From positions 124,001 to 188,000 of the forward strand of contig CACXPG010000004.1 of the NCBI GenBank assembly GCA_902769525.1: a stretch of DNA of 64,000 bases, given 5' to 3'. The notes beneath the pieces are model-generated. The model had not been told where the DNA came from. It made no database searches and saw only the letters and a list, made by a program, of their open reading frames with translations. Position 1 is the stretch's first letter. Each line of letters opens with the position of its first letter. Positions 48,853 to 56,922 of this stretch are shown piece after piece. This DNA is from an uncultured Bacteroidia bacterium. GTDB taxonomy: Bacteria > Bacteroidota > Bacteroidia > Bacteroidales > UBA932. The position numbers and the translations under genes were made by a program.

Positions 48853-51800
48853 ATGATTATTTTCTTCAAATCTAAAGCTGGCAGCATCGTTGCCGTAAAG
48901 AGTTCAAAGCAACTCTCTGACGATAATATCAATGCACTAAAATGGCTTCTGGGCGAAGCGTCTGTAGTAAAGGCAGACACCGTCAAGGGCAACTTTACCG
49001 GCCCTCGCAGGGAGATGATAACCCCTTGGAGCACAACCGCGGTGGAGATTACCCAGAACATGAACATCTCAGGCATAGAGAGGATGGAGGAATACTTCCC
49101 TACTCAATACGGGGAGGACAAATCCAGGCGGATTCCTGTATATGACAAGATGCTCCAGAGGCTCTACGACGGGCTGGACCAGGAGATATTCACGGTAAAC
49201 AAGAAGCCTGACAAGGTGGTCTACATCAAGAATCTGGCATCATACAACAAGAAAGAGGGACTGGCTCTGAGCACAGACGAGATCGAGTATCTGAACGGAA
49301 TCGCAAAGAAGATCGGCCGTCCGCTGACAGACAGCGAGGTGTTCGGATTCAGCCAGGTAAACAGCGAGCACTGCCGCCACAAGATTTTCAACGGAACTTT
49401 CATCATAGACGGAAAACAGATGGAATCGTCTTTGTTCCAGATGATAAAGAAGACGTCTAAGACCAATCCGAACCTTATTATAAGCGCCTACAAAGACAAC
49501 TGTGCATTCCTCCAGGGGCCAAAGGTCAAGATGTTCTATCCGGAAAAGCCGGAAAAGCCGTCTTTCTTCAAGACCAAGGAGAGAGAGACCGTAATAAGCC
49601 TCAAGGCCGAGACTCACAACTTCCCGACAACCGTGGAGCCGTTCAACGGAGCGGCAACCGGAACCGGCGGAGAGATCAGAGACAGAATGGCTGGCGGCAA
49701 GGGCAGTTTCCCGATTGCCGGAACCGCTGTCTATATGACCAGCTACCCGAGGTTTGATGCCTCAAATGCCAAGCCTATCGAGAGGCCATGGCAGAAGGAC
49801 AAGCCACGCAAATGGCTGTACCAGAGCCCAGAAGAGATACTGACAAAGGCATCCAACGGAGCCAGCGACTTTGGCAACAAGTTCGGCCAGACGATAATCT
49901 GCGGCTCCCTGCTCACGTTTGAGCACGCGGCAAAGCAGAAAGGAGTGGAGAAAGACAATCCTAAGTTCGGCTATGACAAAGTCATTATGCTGGCCGGCGG
50001 AGTGGGATTCGCAAAGAAAGCTGATGCTGCCAAGGAAGTTCCCCAGAAAGGCGACCGTCTGGTGCTGCTGGGCGGTGACAACTACCGCATCGGAATGGGC
50101 GGCGGAGCCGTAAGTTCAGTCAACACAGGACAGTACGGCAACGAGATTGAGCTCAACGCCATCCAGAGAGCAAACGCCGAGATGCAGAAAAGAGACTACA
50201 ACGCCATCCGTGCACTTAGCGAAATGGACAAGAACCCTATCATCTCCGTCCACGACCATGGAGCCGGCGGCCATCTGAACTGCCTTTCCGAGCTTGTGGA
50301 AGAGACTGGAGGCAAGGTGGATATAAGCAAACTCCCTGTCGGCGACCCTACCCTCAGCCTGAAAGAAATCATCGGCAACGAGAGCCAGGAGAGAATGGGC
50401 CTGGCACTCAAGGAAAAAGACGTGGCCCTGCTTAAGACAATCGCCGAGAGAGAAAGAGCTCCGTTCTATGAAATCGGCGAGGTAACTGAAGACCACAGGT
50501 TCGTCCTCCGCGACGAAAAGAAGGGAGAGAGTGCCATAGACCTGGAAATGAAGGATATGTTCGGCAGCGCCCCTAAGACCTATATGAAGGGAGAAACTGC
50601 CGAGTACAAGTTCAATCCGCTGAAATTCAGCACAGACAAGTTCACCGATTATCTGAATCAGGTGCTCCGCCTGGAAAGCGTGGCCTGCAAGGACTGGCTC
50701 ACCGACAAGGTGGACCGCTCGGTTACCGGACTGATCGCTCTCCAGCAATGCTGCGGAGAAATCCAGCTTCCACTTAATAACCTGGCGGTTACAGCCATCG
50801 GATATGACAACAAGGAAGGAATCGCCACATCGCTGGGTCACGCACCTGTAGCCGGGCTTATAGATTCCGCCGCAGGCAGCCGGCTGGCAATCGCCGAGGC
50901 CCTGACAAACATAGTATGGGCACCGCTCAAAGACGGTCTGAAGGGTGTTTCCCTGTCTGCAAACTGGATGTGGCCTAGCCGCAATCCTGGCGAGGACGCA
51001 AGGCTCTACAAGGCCGTTAAGGCAGTCAGCGACTTTGCCATTGAACTGGGAATCAACGTTCCTACCGGCAAAGACTCGATGAGTATGACTCAGGCCTATC
51101 CGGACGGAGAGAAAGTCCTGGCTCCAGGAACGGTTATCATTTCAGCGGCTGCGCCTGTTGAAGATGTGAACAACACCGTTTCCCCTGTCCTGAAACCTGT
51201 AGAAAAGAGTTCCATCGTGTTCATTCCTTTCAGCCAGAGTTCTCCTGAACTTGGCGGAAGCGCGTTCGCCCAGGTTCTCGGCCAGATCGGCGACAAGGCT
51301 CCGGATGTTGATGACGCAGGGTATTTCAGCCTGTGTTTCAATGCAGTGCAAAGGCTTGTCAAGGAGAAACTCATACTTGCCGGCCACGATATCGGATCCG
51401 GCGGATTGATCACTTCCCTTCTTGAAATGTGCTTTGCTAACCGCGCCGGCGGAATCGACATCAAGGGCATAAGCCTCCCTATGACAGAATTCTTCTTCAG
51501 CGAAAGGCCGGGAGTCCTGCTCCAGGTTGCAGACAGCAAACTCAAGGCAGTTGACAAGCTCCTTGCCTCTTTCGCCGACGAAAAGCATCCTGAAGGAGTC
51601 CAGATGATGGCCATAGGGCGCATCTCTCCTAAGAGACGCATCAATATACTGAATACCATAAAGATAGATATAGACAAGGCAAGAGACGTCTGGTACTCTA
51701 CCTCGTATCAGATGGAACTCCGCCAGACAAACGCCAGGAGCGCCCGCCAGAGAGCCGCCAACTTCAAGAAGCAGCCTCTGGAGTTCAAGTTCCCGAAGGG

Positions 51801-52653
51801 ATTTGGCGGAAAAGCCCCTGCAGCCATAACTGAAGCCGAAAGGAAGAAGGCTCCTGTAGCCGCAATCATCCGCGAAAAAGGCAGCAACGGAGACCGCGAG
51901 ATGGCCTGGTGCCTGTATATGGCGGGATTCAGGGTTAAGGATGTCCACATGACAGACCTTACCAGCGGAAGGGAAAACCTCAAAGACGTGCAAATGATTG
52001 TCTTTGTGGGCGGATTCTCCAACGCAGACACCCTGGGCAGCGCCAAGGGATGGGCCGGCGCCTTCCTTTATAACGAGAAGGCCAACAAGGCTCTCAACGA
52101 CTTCTACGCCAGGAAAGACACCCTCTCTCTCGGCATCTGCAACGGCTGCCAGCTGATGGCGGAACTGGGGCTCATCACTCCTGAAAAGAGAGAAAAATCG
52201 CCGAAACTTCTCCACAATATCTCCCACAAGTTCGAGAGCGGATTCGTGGGCGTGGAGGTTCCAAAGAGCAGTTCAATCCTGCTCAAGGGCCTGCAGGGAA
52301 GCCGCCTGGGCATCTGGGTGGCTCACGGAGAAGGAAGGTTCGGCTTCCCTGAGGGCAACCTGAAGGCAAACGGCAAGATCACTTCGGACGGCAAGACTCC
52401 GGATATGGAGGTTGCCCTGCGCTACTGCTACGAGGACTATCCGGCAAATCCTAACGGCTCACCGTTCCGCATTGCGGGAGTCTGCTCCCCGGACGGAAGG
52501 CACCTGGCTATGATGCCGCATCCTGAAAGAGGCTTAAGACCTTGGAACTGGGCTTATTACCCTACCGCCCGCAGAGACCGTGACACTGTAACCCCGTGGA
52601 TTGAGATGTTCACCGCAGGAGTCAAATGGTGCCAGGAAAACAAACTGAAATAA
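48853..52653 (+). CDS. purL: Phosphoribosylformylglycinamidine synthase, large single-chain form
   Basis: A 1266-residue PurL of the long (eukaryote/Gram-negative) type. Order of parts: N-terminal PurS-like domain (1-150), linker with GFSQVNSEHCRHKIF, AIRS domains with the ATP site SLKAETHNFPTTVEPFNG and GGEIRDRMAGGKGS, the second half with ISVHDHGAGGHLN, and a C-terminal class I glutaminase with Cys1096 (GICNGCQLM) and the His-Glu pair in MPHPERGLR. It makes FGAM from FGAR, glutamine and ATP in purine synthesis. The ATG at 48853 gives the usual length. It is followed after 58 nt by the PhoH-like gene, with no terminator seen. Confidence 0.97.
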   Translation: MIIFFKSKAGSIVAVKSSKQLSDDNINALKWLLGEASVVKADTVKGNFTGPRREMITPWSTTAVEITQNMNISGIERMEEYFPTQYGEDKSRRIPVYDKMLQRLYDGLDQEIFTVNKKPDKVVYIKNLASYNKKEGLALSTDEIEYLNGIAKKIGRPLTDSEVFGFSQVNSEHCRHKIFNGTFIIDGKQMESSLFQMIKKTSKTNPNLIISAYKDNCAFLQGPKVKMFYPEKPEKPSFFKTKERETVISLKAETHNFPTTVEPFNGAATGTGGEIRDRMAGGKGSFPIAGTAVYMTSYPRFDASNAKPIERPWQKDKPRKWLYQSPEEILTKASNGASDFGNKFGQTIICGSLLTFEHAAKQKGVEKDNPKFGYDKVIMLAGGVGFAKKADAAKEVPQKGDRLVLLGGDNYRIGMGGGAVSSVNTGQYGNEIELNAIQRANAEMQKRDYNAIRALSEMDKNPIISVHDHGAGGHLNCLSELVEETGGKVDISKLPVGDPTLSLKEIIGNESQERMGLALKEKDVALLKTIAERERAPFYEIGEVTEDHRFVLRDEKKGESAIDLEMKDMFGSAPKTYMKGETAEYKFNPLKFSTDKFTDYLNQVLRLESVACKDWLTDKVDRSVTGLIALQQCCGEIQLPLNNLAVTAIGYDNKEGIATSLGHAPVAGLIDSAAGSRLAIAEALTNIVWAPLKDGLKGVSLSANWMWPSRNPGEDARLYKAVKAVSDFAIELGINVPTGKDSMSMTQAYPDGEKVLAPGTVIISAAAPVEDVNNTVSPVLKPVEKSSIVFIPFSQSSPELGGSAFAQVLGQIGDKAPDVDDAGYFSLCFNAVQRLVKEKLILAGHDIGSGGLITSLLEMCFANRAGGIDIKGISLPMTEFFFSERPGVLLQVADSKLKAVDKLLASFADEKHPEGVQMMAIGRISPKRRINILNTIKIDIDKARDVWYSTSYQMELRQTNARSARQRAANFKKQPLEFKFPKGFGGKAPAAITEAERKKAPVAAIIREKGSNGDREMAWCLYMAGFRVKDVHMTDLTSGRENLKDVQMIVFVGGFSNADTLGSAKGWAGAFLYNEKANKALNDFYARKDTLSLGICNGCQLMAELGLITPEKREKSPKLLHNISHKFESGFVGVEVPKSSSILLKGLQGSRLGIWVAHGEGRFGFPEGNLKANGKITSDGKTPDMEVALRYCYEDYPANPNGSPFRIAGVCSPDGRHLAMMPHPERGLRPWNWAYYPTARRDRDTVTPWIEMFTAGVKWCQENKLK

Positions 52654-52711
52654 CTGCGGAACGGTAATTGAAGCAAACTTAATCGCTGAAAATAAAGCAA
52701 AATCATATAAT

Positions 52712-54220
52712 ATGAAAGAGACAAAGACGGACAGGAGAAAAACAGCTCCTAAAAGTTCAAGAACAAAGACCAAGAAACTAGCCAGCCTGGAACAGGTGAT
52801 TAAGGTCAAGACTCGTAAACCTAAGATCTTTGTACTGGATACCAATGTACTGCTACACGACTGGAGATGCATCTTCAAGTTCCAGGAGAACGATCTGGTT
52901 ATCCCACTGGCAGTTATCGAGGAACTGGACAAGTTCAAGAAAGGAGACGGAACCATCAACTACAACGCCCGCGAGTTTGTCCGCAAGGCAGACGAGATTT
53001 CCGAACTCAGGCTCTACGATCCTGAGAAAGGCTATCCGCTGGGAGTGGGACTGGGCACAATCAAGGTGTCTTTGAACCGTCCATTCCCGCCTGATCTTGC
53101 AGACTGTTTCACCAACGACGTGCCAGACCACAGGATACTGGCAACCGCAATCTGGTACAAGAACCAGTATCCGGACCGCACGGTCTGCCTGGTCACCAAG
53201 GACGTGAACCTCAGGCTAAAGGCCAAGGCTCTTGGAATGTTCACCCAGGACTACCTTAACGACCACATCAAGGAAGAGAAGTTTACCCAGGACTATGACC
53301 GCGTAATCCAGCTGGCAAACGTTTCCCAGAAAGCCATCAACACCCTGATGGACGGCCTCGGAGTAGACTACAAAGATTTGAAGATAAAGTCAAAGCCGGC
53401 TTTCAACCAGCTCTATAGAATACCGACCAAGCACACCGATGTAGATACCAACGAGGGAGAGGACGAATATCTCAAGATGGGATGGGACGACCGCGACCCT
53501 ATCCGTGACAACATCATCCTGGCCCGCTTTGACGCCCGCACAGGCAAGGTCATCAGGGTACTCCCTCAGACCCAGTACGGAGTATCGCCGAGAAACGAGG
53601 AGCAGGTGTTCGCTATGGATGCCGTGATGAACAAAGAGGTTGAGCTTGTGTCTCTTACCGGAACGGCCGGCACCGGAAAGACTCTGATTGCAGTGGCCGG
53701 AGCCCTGGCCCAGGCAGACCAGTACGAGCAGATTCTGGTGGCAAGGCCTGTCATTACCCTCCAGAACGAGGAGATGGGTTTCCTTCCTGGAGACGTGCAG
53801 GAGAAACTCGCGCCGTTCATGCAGCCTCTGTATGACAACATCGCCGTCATCAAGAAGAACTTCGGCCCTTCCGCCAAGGAGAACATCAAGATCGAGGAGA
53901 TGCTCAGGACCAAGAAACTGGAAATAGCCCCTCTCGCATATATCAGGGGCAGGAGCCTCCAGAAGACCTATTTCATCATCGATGAGGCACAGAACCTCAC
54001 CCCTCACGAAGTGAAGACCATCATCACCCGTGCCGGAGAAGGCACCAAGATAGTCTTCACGGGTGACGTGCAGCAGATCGACCAGCCTTACCTTGACAAG
54101 TATTCCAACGGCCTTACCCACATCAGCGACAAGCTCTATGGAGAAAAGCTCTTCCAGCACGTCAACCTGATCATGGGAGAAAGAAGCCGCCTGAGCGAAC
54201 TTGCCGGCAAGAAACTGTAA
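52712..54220 (+). CDS. PhoH-family ATPase with N-terminal PIN domain
   Basis: A 502-residue protein with two domains. The first (residues 35-190) is a PIN nuclease: FVLDTNVLLHDW, VIEELDKFKKG, PDHRILATA and LVTKDVNLRLKA give the acidic residues. The second (about 290-500) is PhoH-like helicase-type ATPase, with Walker A LTGTAGTGKTLI, YIRGRSLQ, Walker B FIIDEAQNLTP and GDVQQIDQPYL. Such PIN-PhoH fusions are common in bacteria and are thought to act on RNA; the lysine-rich first 30 residues could bind nucleic acid. It starts at the ATG at 52712, 26 nt before the DUF4153 gene begins after its stop. Function is known only in general terms. Confidence 0.92.
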   Translation: MKETKTDRRKTAPKSSRTKTKKLASLEQVIKVKTRKPKIFVLDTNVLLHDWRCIFKFQENDLVIPLAVIEELDKFKKGDGTINYNAREFVRKADEISELRLYDPEKGYPLGVGLGTIKVSLNRPFPPDLADCFTNDVPDHRILATAIWYKNQYPDRTVCLVTKDVNLRLKAKALGMFTQDYLNDHIKEEKFTQDYDRVIQLANVSQKAINTLMDGLGVDYKDLKIKSKPAFNQLYRIPTKHTDVDTNEGEDEYLKMGWDDRDPIRDNIILARFDARTGKVIRVLPQTQYGVSPRNEEQVFAMDAVMNKEVELVSLTGTAGTGKTLIAVAGALAQADQYEQILVARPVITLQNEEMGFLPGDVQEKLAPFMQPLYDNIAVIKKNFGPSAKENIKIEEMLRTKKLEIAPLAYIRGRSLQKTYFIIDEAQNLTPHEVKTIITRAGEGTKIVFTGDVQQIDQPYLDKYSNGLTHISDKLYGEKLFQHVNLIMGERSRLSELAGKKL

Positions 54221-54246
54221 CGCAACAACCATAATACCAGCAGAAC

Positions 54247-55983
54247 ATGGACGAGCAAACTGTAACCGCAATTAAGAAGGAAGGCTTTTTCAAACGCCTA
54301 TGGAAAGGATTCTCAAGCAGCTTCAAAAGGTTTCCGGTTGAAGCCTTGATTTGCCTGACCTATTTCGTTTTTTATGCCTTCGTTGACCCCAGAAACAACT
54401 TTTTAGATGCCCTCGAGGCGAACCCGAACGACTCTGCTATTCATTTGCCAATTCTCTTTTTCCCTGTTCTGCTAGTGTCTTTCTGCATTCACAGATTTGC
54501 CCTCAAATCATCCAGGAACAAGACCATCTGGTATGAACTGTATGTTGCCAGCTACCTGCTTGTCTGGGCAACCTTGCTTATCCCCCGCAATATAATCACG
54601 CACAGCTGGGGCCTGCCCGCTACTTGGATTTATGTCTGCTTTGTAATTGCTTTTGTCTTTCTTTTTGCCGGCGACAGAATTATGGACAACAAGCCGTTCG
54701 CCGTATATACTTCCAACACTGCCGTCAAGTTTGTTTTTACCTACATTATCGGCTATCTGGTGTTGGGTATGCTGGAGCTGATCATAGTATCTCTGGATCT
54801 TCTGCTTCTCAAGTCTAACAGCAGCCGTCTTTATTTAATCCCGATGCATCTCGTCACATATATCGTGATACCGATGATGTGCCTTAATTTCTTTTCGGAA
54901 CAAGACAGCGACCTGAAACTCAAGAGATTTGTGAACACTTGCGTAAACTATATCTTTACCCCTGCCCTTATAGTCTACGCCATAATACTGTATATATACA
55001 TATTCAAGATTCTGATCAACTGGGAGCTTCCGCAAGGCGGCGTGGCATATATGGTAGGCACTTTCTGCACGCTTGCCCTGTTGTGCATGCTTGTCAGGCC
55101 CGCCCTGGAAAAGAAGACTTTCAACTGGTTTTACAGATTCTTTCCGGCAATAGCCATTCCTCCAATCATACTTCTATGGATTGGAATAACAAGAAGACTG
55201 TCTGAATACGGAGTTACCACAGTCAGGGCTTATCTTGTCATCTTCGCCATACTCCTCACCGTTTTCATCGCGATGACAGCCTTCAGAAAAACCCGCAAAG
55301 CCCAGTGGATGGTAATTATGCTGGGTGTGGTATTGGCTGTTTTCACTTTCATCCCGGGCATCACGGCCAAGGACTTCGGCCTGAGAAGCCAGATGTCAAG
55401 GCTTAACAGCCTTCTGCCAGATGTTCTGACAGACGGACAATTCCCGTCCCACTTCAACTACTCCTCTCTCAGCAAAAACAAAGAGCTGGCAAAGAAATAC
55501 CTCTCAGCCAAAGGAGCTTACGATTTCCTGAAGTCTGAAATGAATGAAACCGATTTCAAAAACAAATACGGCTATTTAGGAGCGTTTGACTTGGACACCT
55601 GGAAAATAGAATCTGAATATGACGAGGATGCGCTTTCCGATTCCATAAAAAAAGCCAAGAAAAAGACTTACCGCTTCCACAACGACCAGGAATTGAATCT
55701 TAGCGAATACAGCACTTACATTCCGAATACGGATTACGATCTTGACTGTCAAGAGGACATCATAGCCATTGTCAAAGGAAAAGACACCATTCTCAAATGC
55801 AATGTCAGAGAAAAATGGGAATCAATAGATACCGTTGCTGCCTTATCTCCTAGCGCTGTGCGATTTATGACAACTTACAGCAATGACACCTATCTGGGAC
55901 GATTTGATGAGCTGACTATTGATTCTGCCCGTGTCAACGGCTACAGGGGTGACTTCTTGCTGTTCAAAAAGACAGGCAAGTAA
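54247..55983 (+). CDS. DUF4153-type integral membrane protein
   Basis: A 578-residue protein with about ten to twelve membrane helices in residues 35-390 (for example LPILFFPVLLVSFCIHRF, IYVCFVIAFVFLFAG and WMVIMLGVVLAVFTFIP), then a soluble C-terminal part of roughly 190 residues. The pattern, including PRNNFLDALEANPNDSAIHLP and ILINWELPQGGVAYMVGTF, is what I recall for the Bacteroidota DUF4153 family. The soluble end has KNKYGYLGAFDLDTW and a lysine-rich KKAKKKTYRFHN stretch. It lies 26 nt after the PIN-PhoH gene, so they probably share a transcript. Function is unknown; nothing catalytic is visible. Confidence 0.8.
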   Translation: MDEQTVTAIKKEGFFKRLWKGFSSSFKRFPVEALICLTYFVFYAFVDPRNNFLDALEANPNDSAIHLPILFFPVLLVSFCIHRFALKSSRNKTIWYELYVASYLLVWATLLIPRNIITHSWGLPATWIYVCFVIAFVFLFAGDRIMDNKPFAVYTSNTAVKFVFTYIIGYLVLGMLELIIVSLDLLLLKSNSSRLYLIPMHLVTYIVIPMMCLNFFSEQDSDLKLKRFVNTCVNYIFTPALIVYAIILYIYIFKILINWELPQGGVAYMVGTFCTLALLCMLVRPALEKKTFNWFYRFFPAIAIPPIILLWIGITRRLSEYGVTTVRAYLVIFAILLTVFIAMTAFRKTRKAQWMVIMLGVVLAVFTFIPGITAKDFGLRSQMSRLNSLLPDVLTDGQFPSHFNYSSLSKNKELAKKYLSAKGAYDFLKSEMNETDFKNKYGYLGAFDLDTWKIESEYDEDALSDSIKKAKKKTYRFHNDQELNLSEYSTYIPNTDYDLDCQEDIIAIVKGKDTILKCNVREKWESIDTVAALSPSAVRFMTTYSNDTYLGRFDELTIDSARVNGYRGDFLLFKKTGK

Positions 55984-56017
55984 CCCGCATTTAAACTATA
56001 AGTCTTTCTTTACACGT

Positions 56018-56434
56018 TTATCTCCAGCTGCATACATCTAGGCCTTCAATCCGGCCTAGATGTTTTGTATTGCCCGTAACCGCCACAAGATTGTTGACTT
56101 TTGCAGTGCAGCCTATAAGAAGATCGTTATCCTCAATAGCGATTCCCAGTTTCTTCAGTCTAATCTTTTGCCTTGCGGCCTCTTCATAGGCATCTGAACT
56201 GCTGAGTACCGTAATCTTTGTCTTGAGCAAGTTAACTACCGCATAGTTTGCTGCCGGTGCTCTGCTCGCCTCGGCCCCGCAATAGAGTTCATACAAAGTA
56301 ATGTCTGCGATAGCGCACATAGCCATCGTGACTTCCCTCATTTTCTTGGCAACTACAGATGAAGATGACCTTAAAAGGTCTATAACCATATCGGTATCAA
56401 GAAGATACTTGGCTACCACTCTCTTATCTTCCAT
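56018..56434 (-). CDS. PIN-domain toxin (VapC-like)
   Basis: A 138-residue PIN-domain protein. The acidic residues expected at the nuclease centre are Asp13 (YLLDTDMVIDLL), Glu49 (LYELYCGAE) and Asp102/Asp104 (IEDNDLLIGCTA), and NTKHLGRIEGL closes the fold. VapC-type toxins cleave tRNA or rRNA when not bound by their partner. The gene overlaps the upstream antitoxin gene by 22 nt, the usual antitoxin-first order, and both are read from the promoter at 56780-56810. All nuclease residues seem intact, so the toxin is probably functional. A small chromosomal module, possibly horizontally acquired. Confidence 0.9.
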   Translation of the reverse strand: MEDKRVVAKYLLDTDMVIDLLRSSSSVVAKKMREVTMAMCAIADITLYELYCGAEASRAPAANYAVVNLLKTKITVLSSSDAYEEAARQKIRLKKLGIAIEDNDLLIGCTAKVNNLVAVTGNTKHLGRIEGLDVCSWR

Positions 56435-56712
56435 GGCTTTCTTCCCTCTCTGATCCTCTTCATAATCTCTTCAGTGGACCCTTCGTCCACCCATTTCCCG
56501 GCAACAGCCGCCAGAAACTCCTCTGTTTCTCTTCTTCTCTCTTCCATCTCTTGTGGTGTTAAAATGTCCTTTGTCGCCTCAGCGAGCACATTGCTAACAT
56601 ACTCGTTGACACTAACTCCTTCTTGTTTTGCTGCTTCCTTTACTCGTTCAAGCAATTGCGGCTCAAACCTGAAAGCAGTCTGGATCTTCGGGCTTTTTTC
56701 GGCTGCCATCAT
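56413..56712 (-). CDS. Ribbon-helix-helix antitoxin
   Basis: A 99-residue protein (ATG at 56710-56712, another in-frame ATG one codon later). Residues 8-45 (KIQTAFRFEPQLLERVKEAA, then EGVSVNEYVSNVL) form a ribbon-helix-helix DNA-binding domain of the Arc/CopG/HicB-like kind; the C-terminal half is highly charged (EEMEERRRETEE-like segment, then KWVDEGSTEEIMKRIREG) and would wrap the toxin. It should neutralise the PIN toxin and repress the shared promoter. Possible operators, an 11-nt palindrome and a repeated 8-mer, lie within 50 nt upstream. Confidence 0.85.
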   Translation of the reverse strand: MMAAEKSPKIQTAFRFEPQLLERVKEAAKQEGVSVNEYVSNVLAEATKDILTPQEMEERRRETEEFLAAVAGKWVDEGSTEEIMKRIREGRKPWKIREW

Positions 56713-56723
56713 AATTCAAACAC

Positions 56724-56760
56724 ATAACTGTTATACATTATGCACCACTTATGTTATACA
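56724..56760. promoter_or_regulatory. Possible operator of the toxin-antitoxin pair
   Basis: An 11-nt palindrome ATAACTGTTAT (56724-56734) and two direct copies of GTTATACA (56730-56737 and 56753-56760, 23 nt apart, about two helix turns) lie just upstream of the antitoxin ATG, typical of RHH-controlled sites. The link to autoregulation is inferred. Confidence 0.5.
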
Positions 56761-56779
56761 CATTCCGCATAATTTGTTA

Positions 56780-56810
56780 CAAATCTATGAAAACATTCCC
56801 AGACTACAAA
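56780..56810 (-). promoter_or_regulatory. Promoter of the toxin-antitoxin operon
   Basis: Minus strand: TTTG (56807-56810), exactly 19 nt, TAGATTTG (56780-56787). Full consensus match. The leader of about 60 nt contains the possible operator. Confidence 0.75.
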
Positions 56811-56845
56811 ACAAATCACAAAGATTTAAATGAAGGAAACCCCAA

Positions 56846-56880
56846 AAAGAAAGCGGCCCGGAGTTTTCCAGGCCGCTTCT
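56846..56880 (-). terminator. Intrinsic terminator after ppdK
   Basis: On the minus strand AAGCGGCC, interior TGGAAAACTCCG, GGCCGCTT, then TCTTTTT: an 8-bp GC-rich stem and T-run downstream of the ppdK stop. Confidence 0.85.
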
Positions 56881-56922
56881 GGTCTAATCGCTGAGCTAAA
56901 TGCTCAGGCAGTTGCGTGTCTG

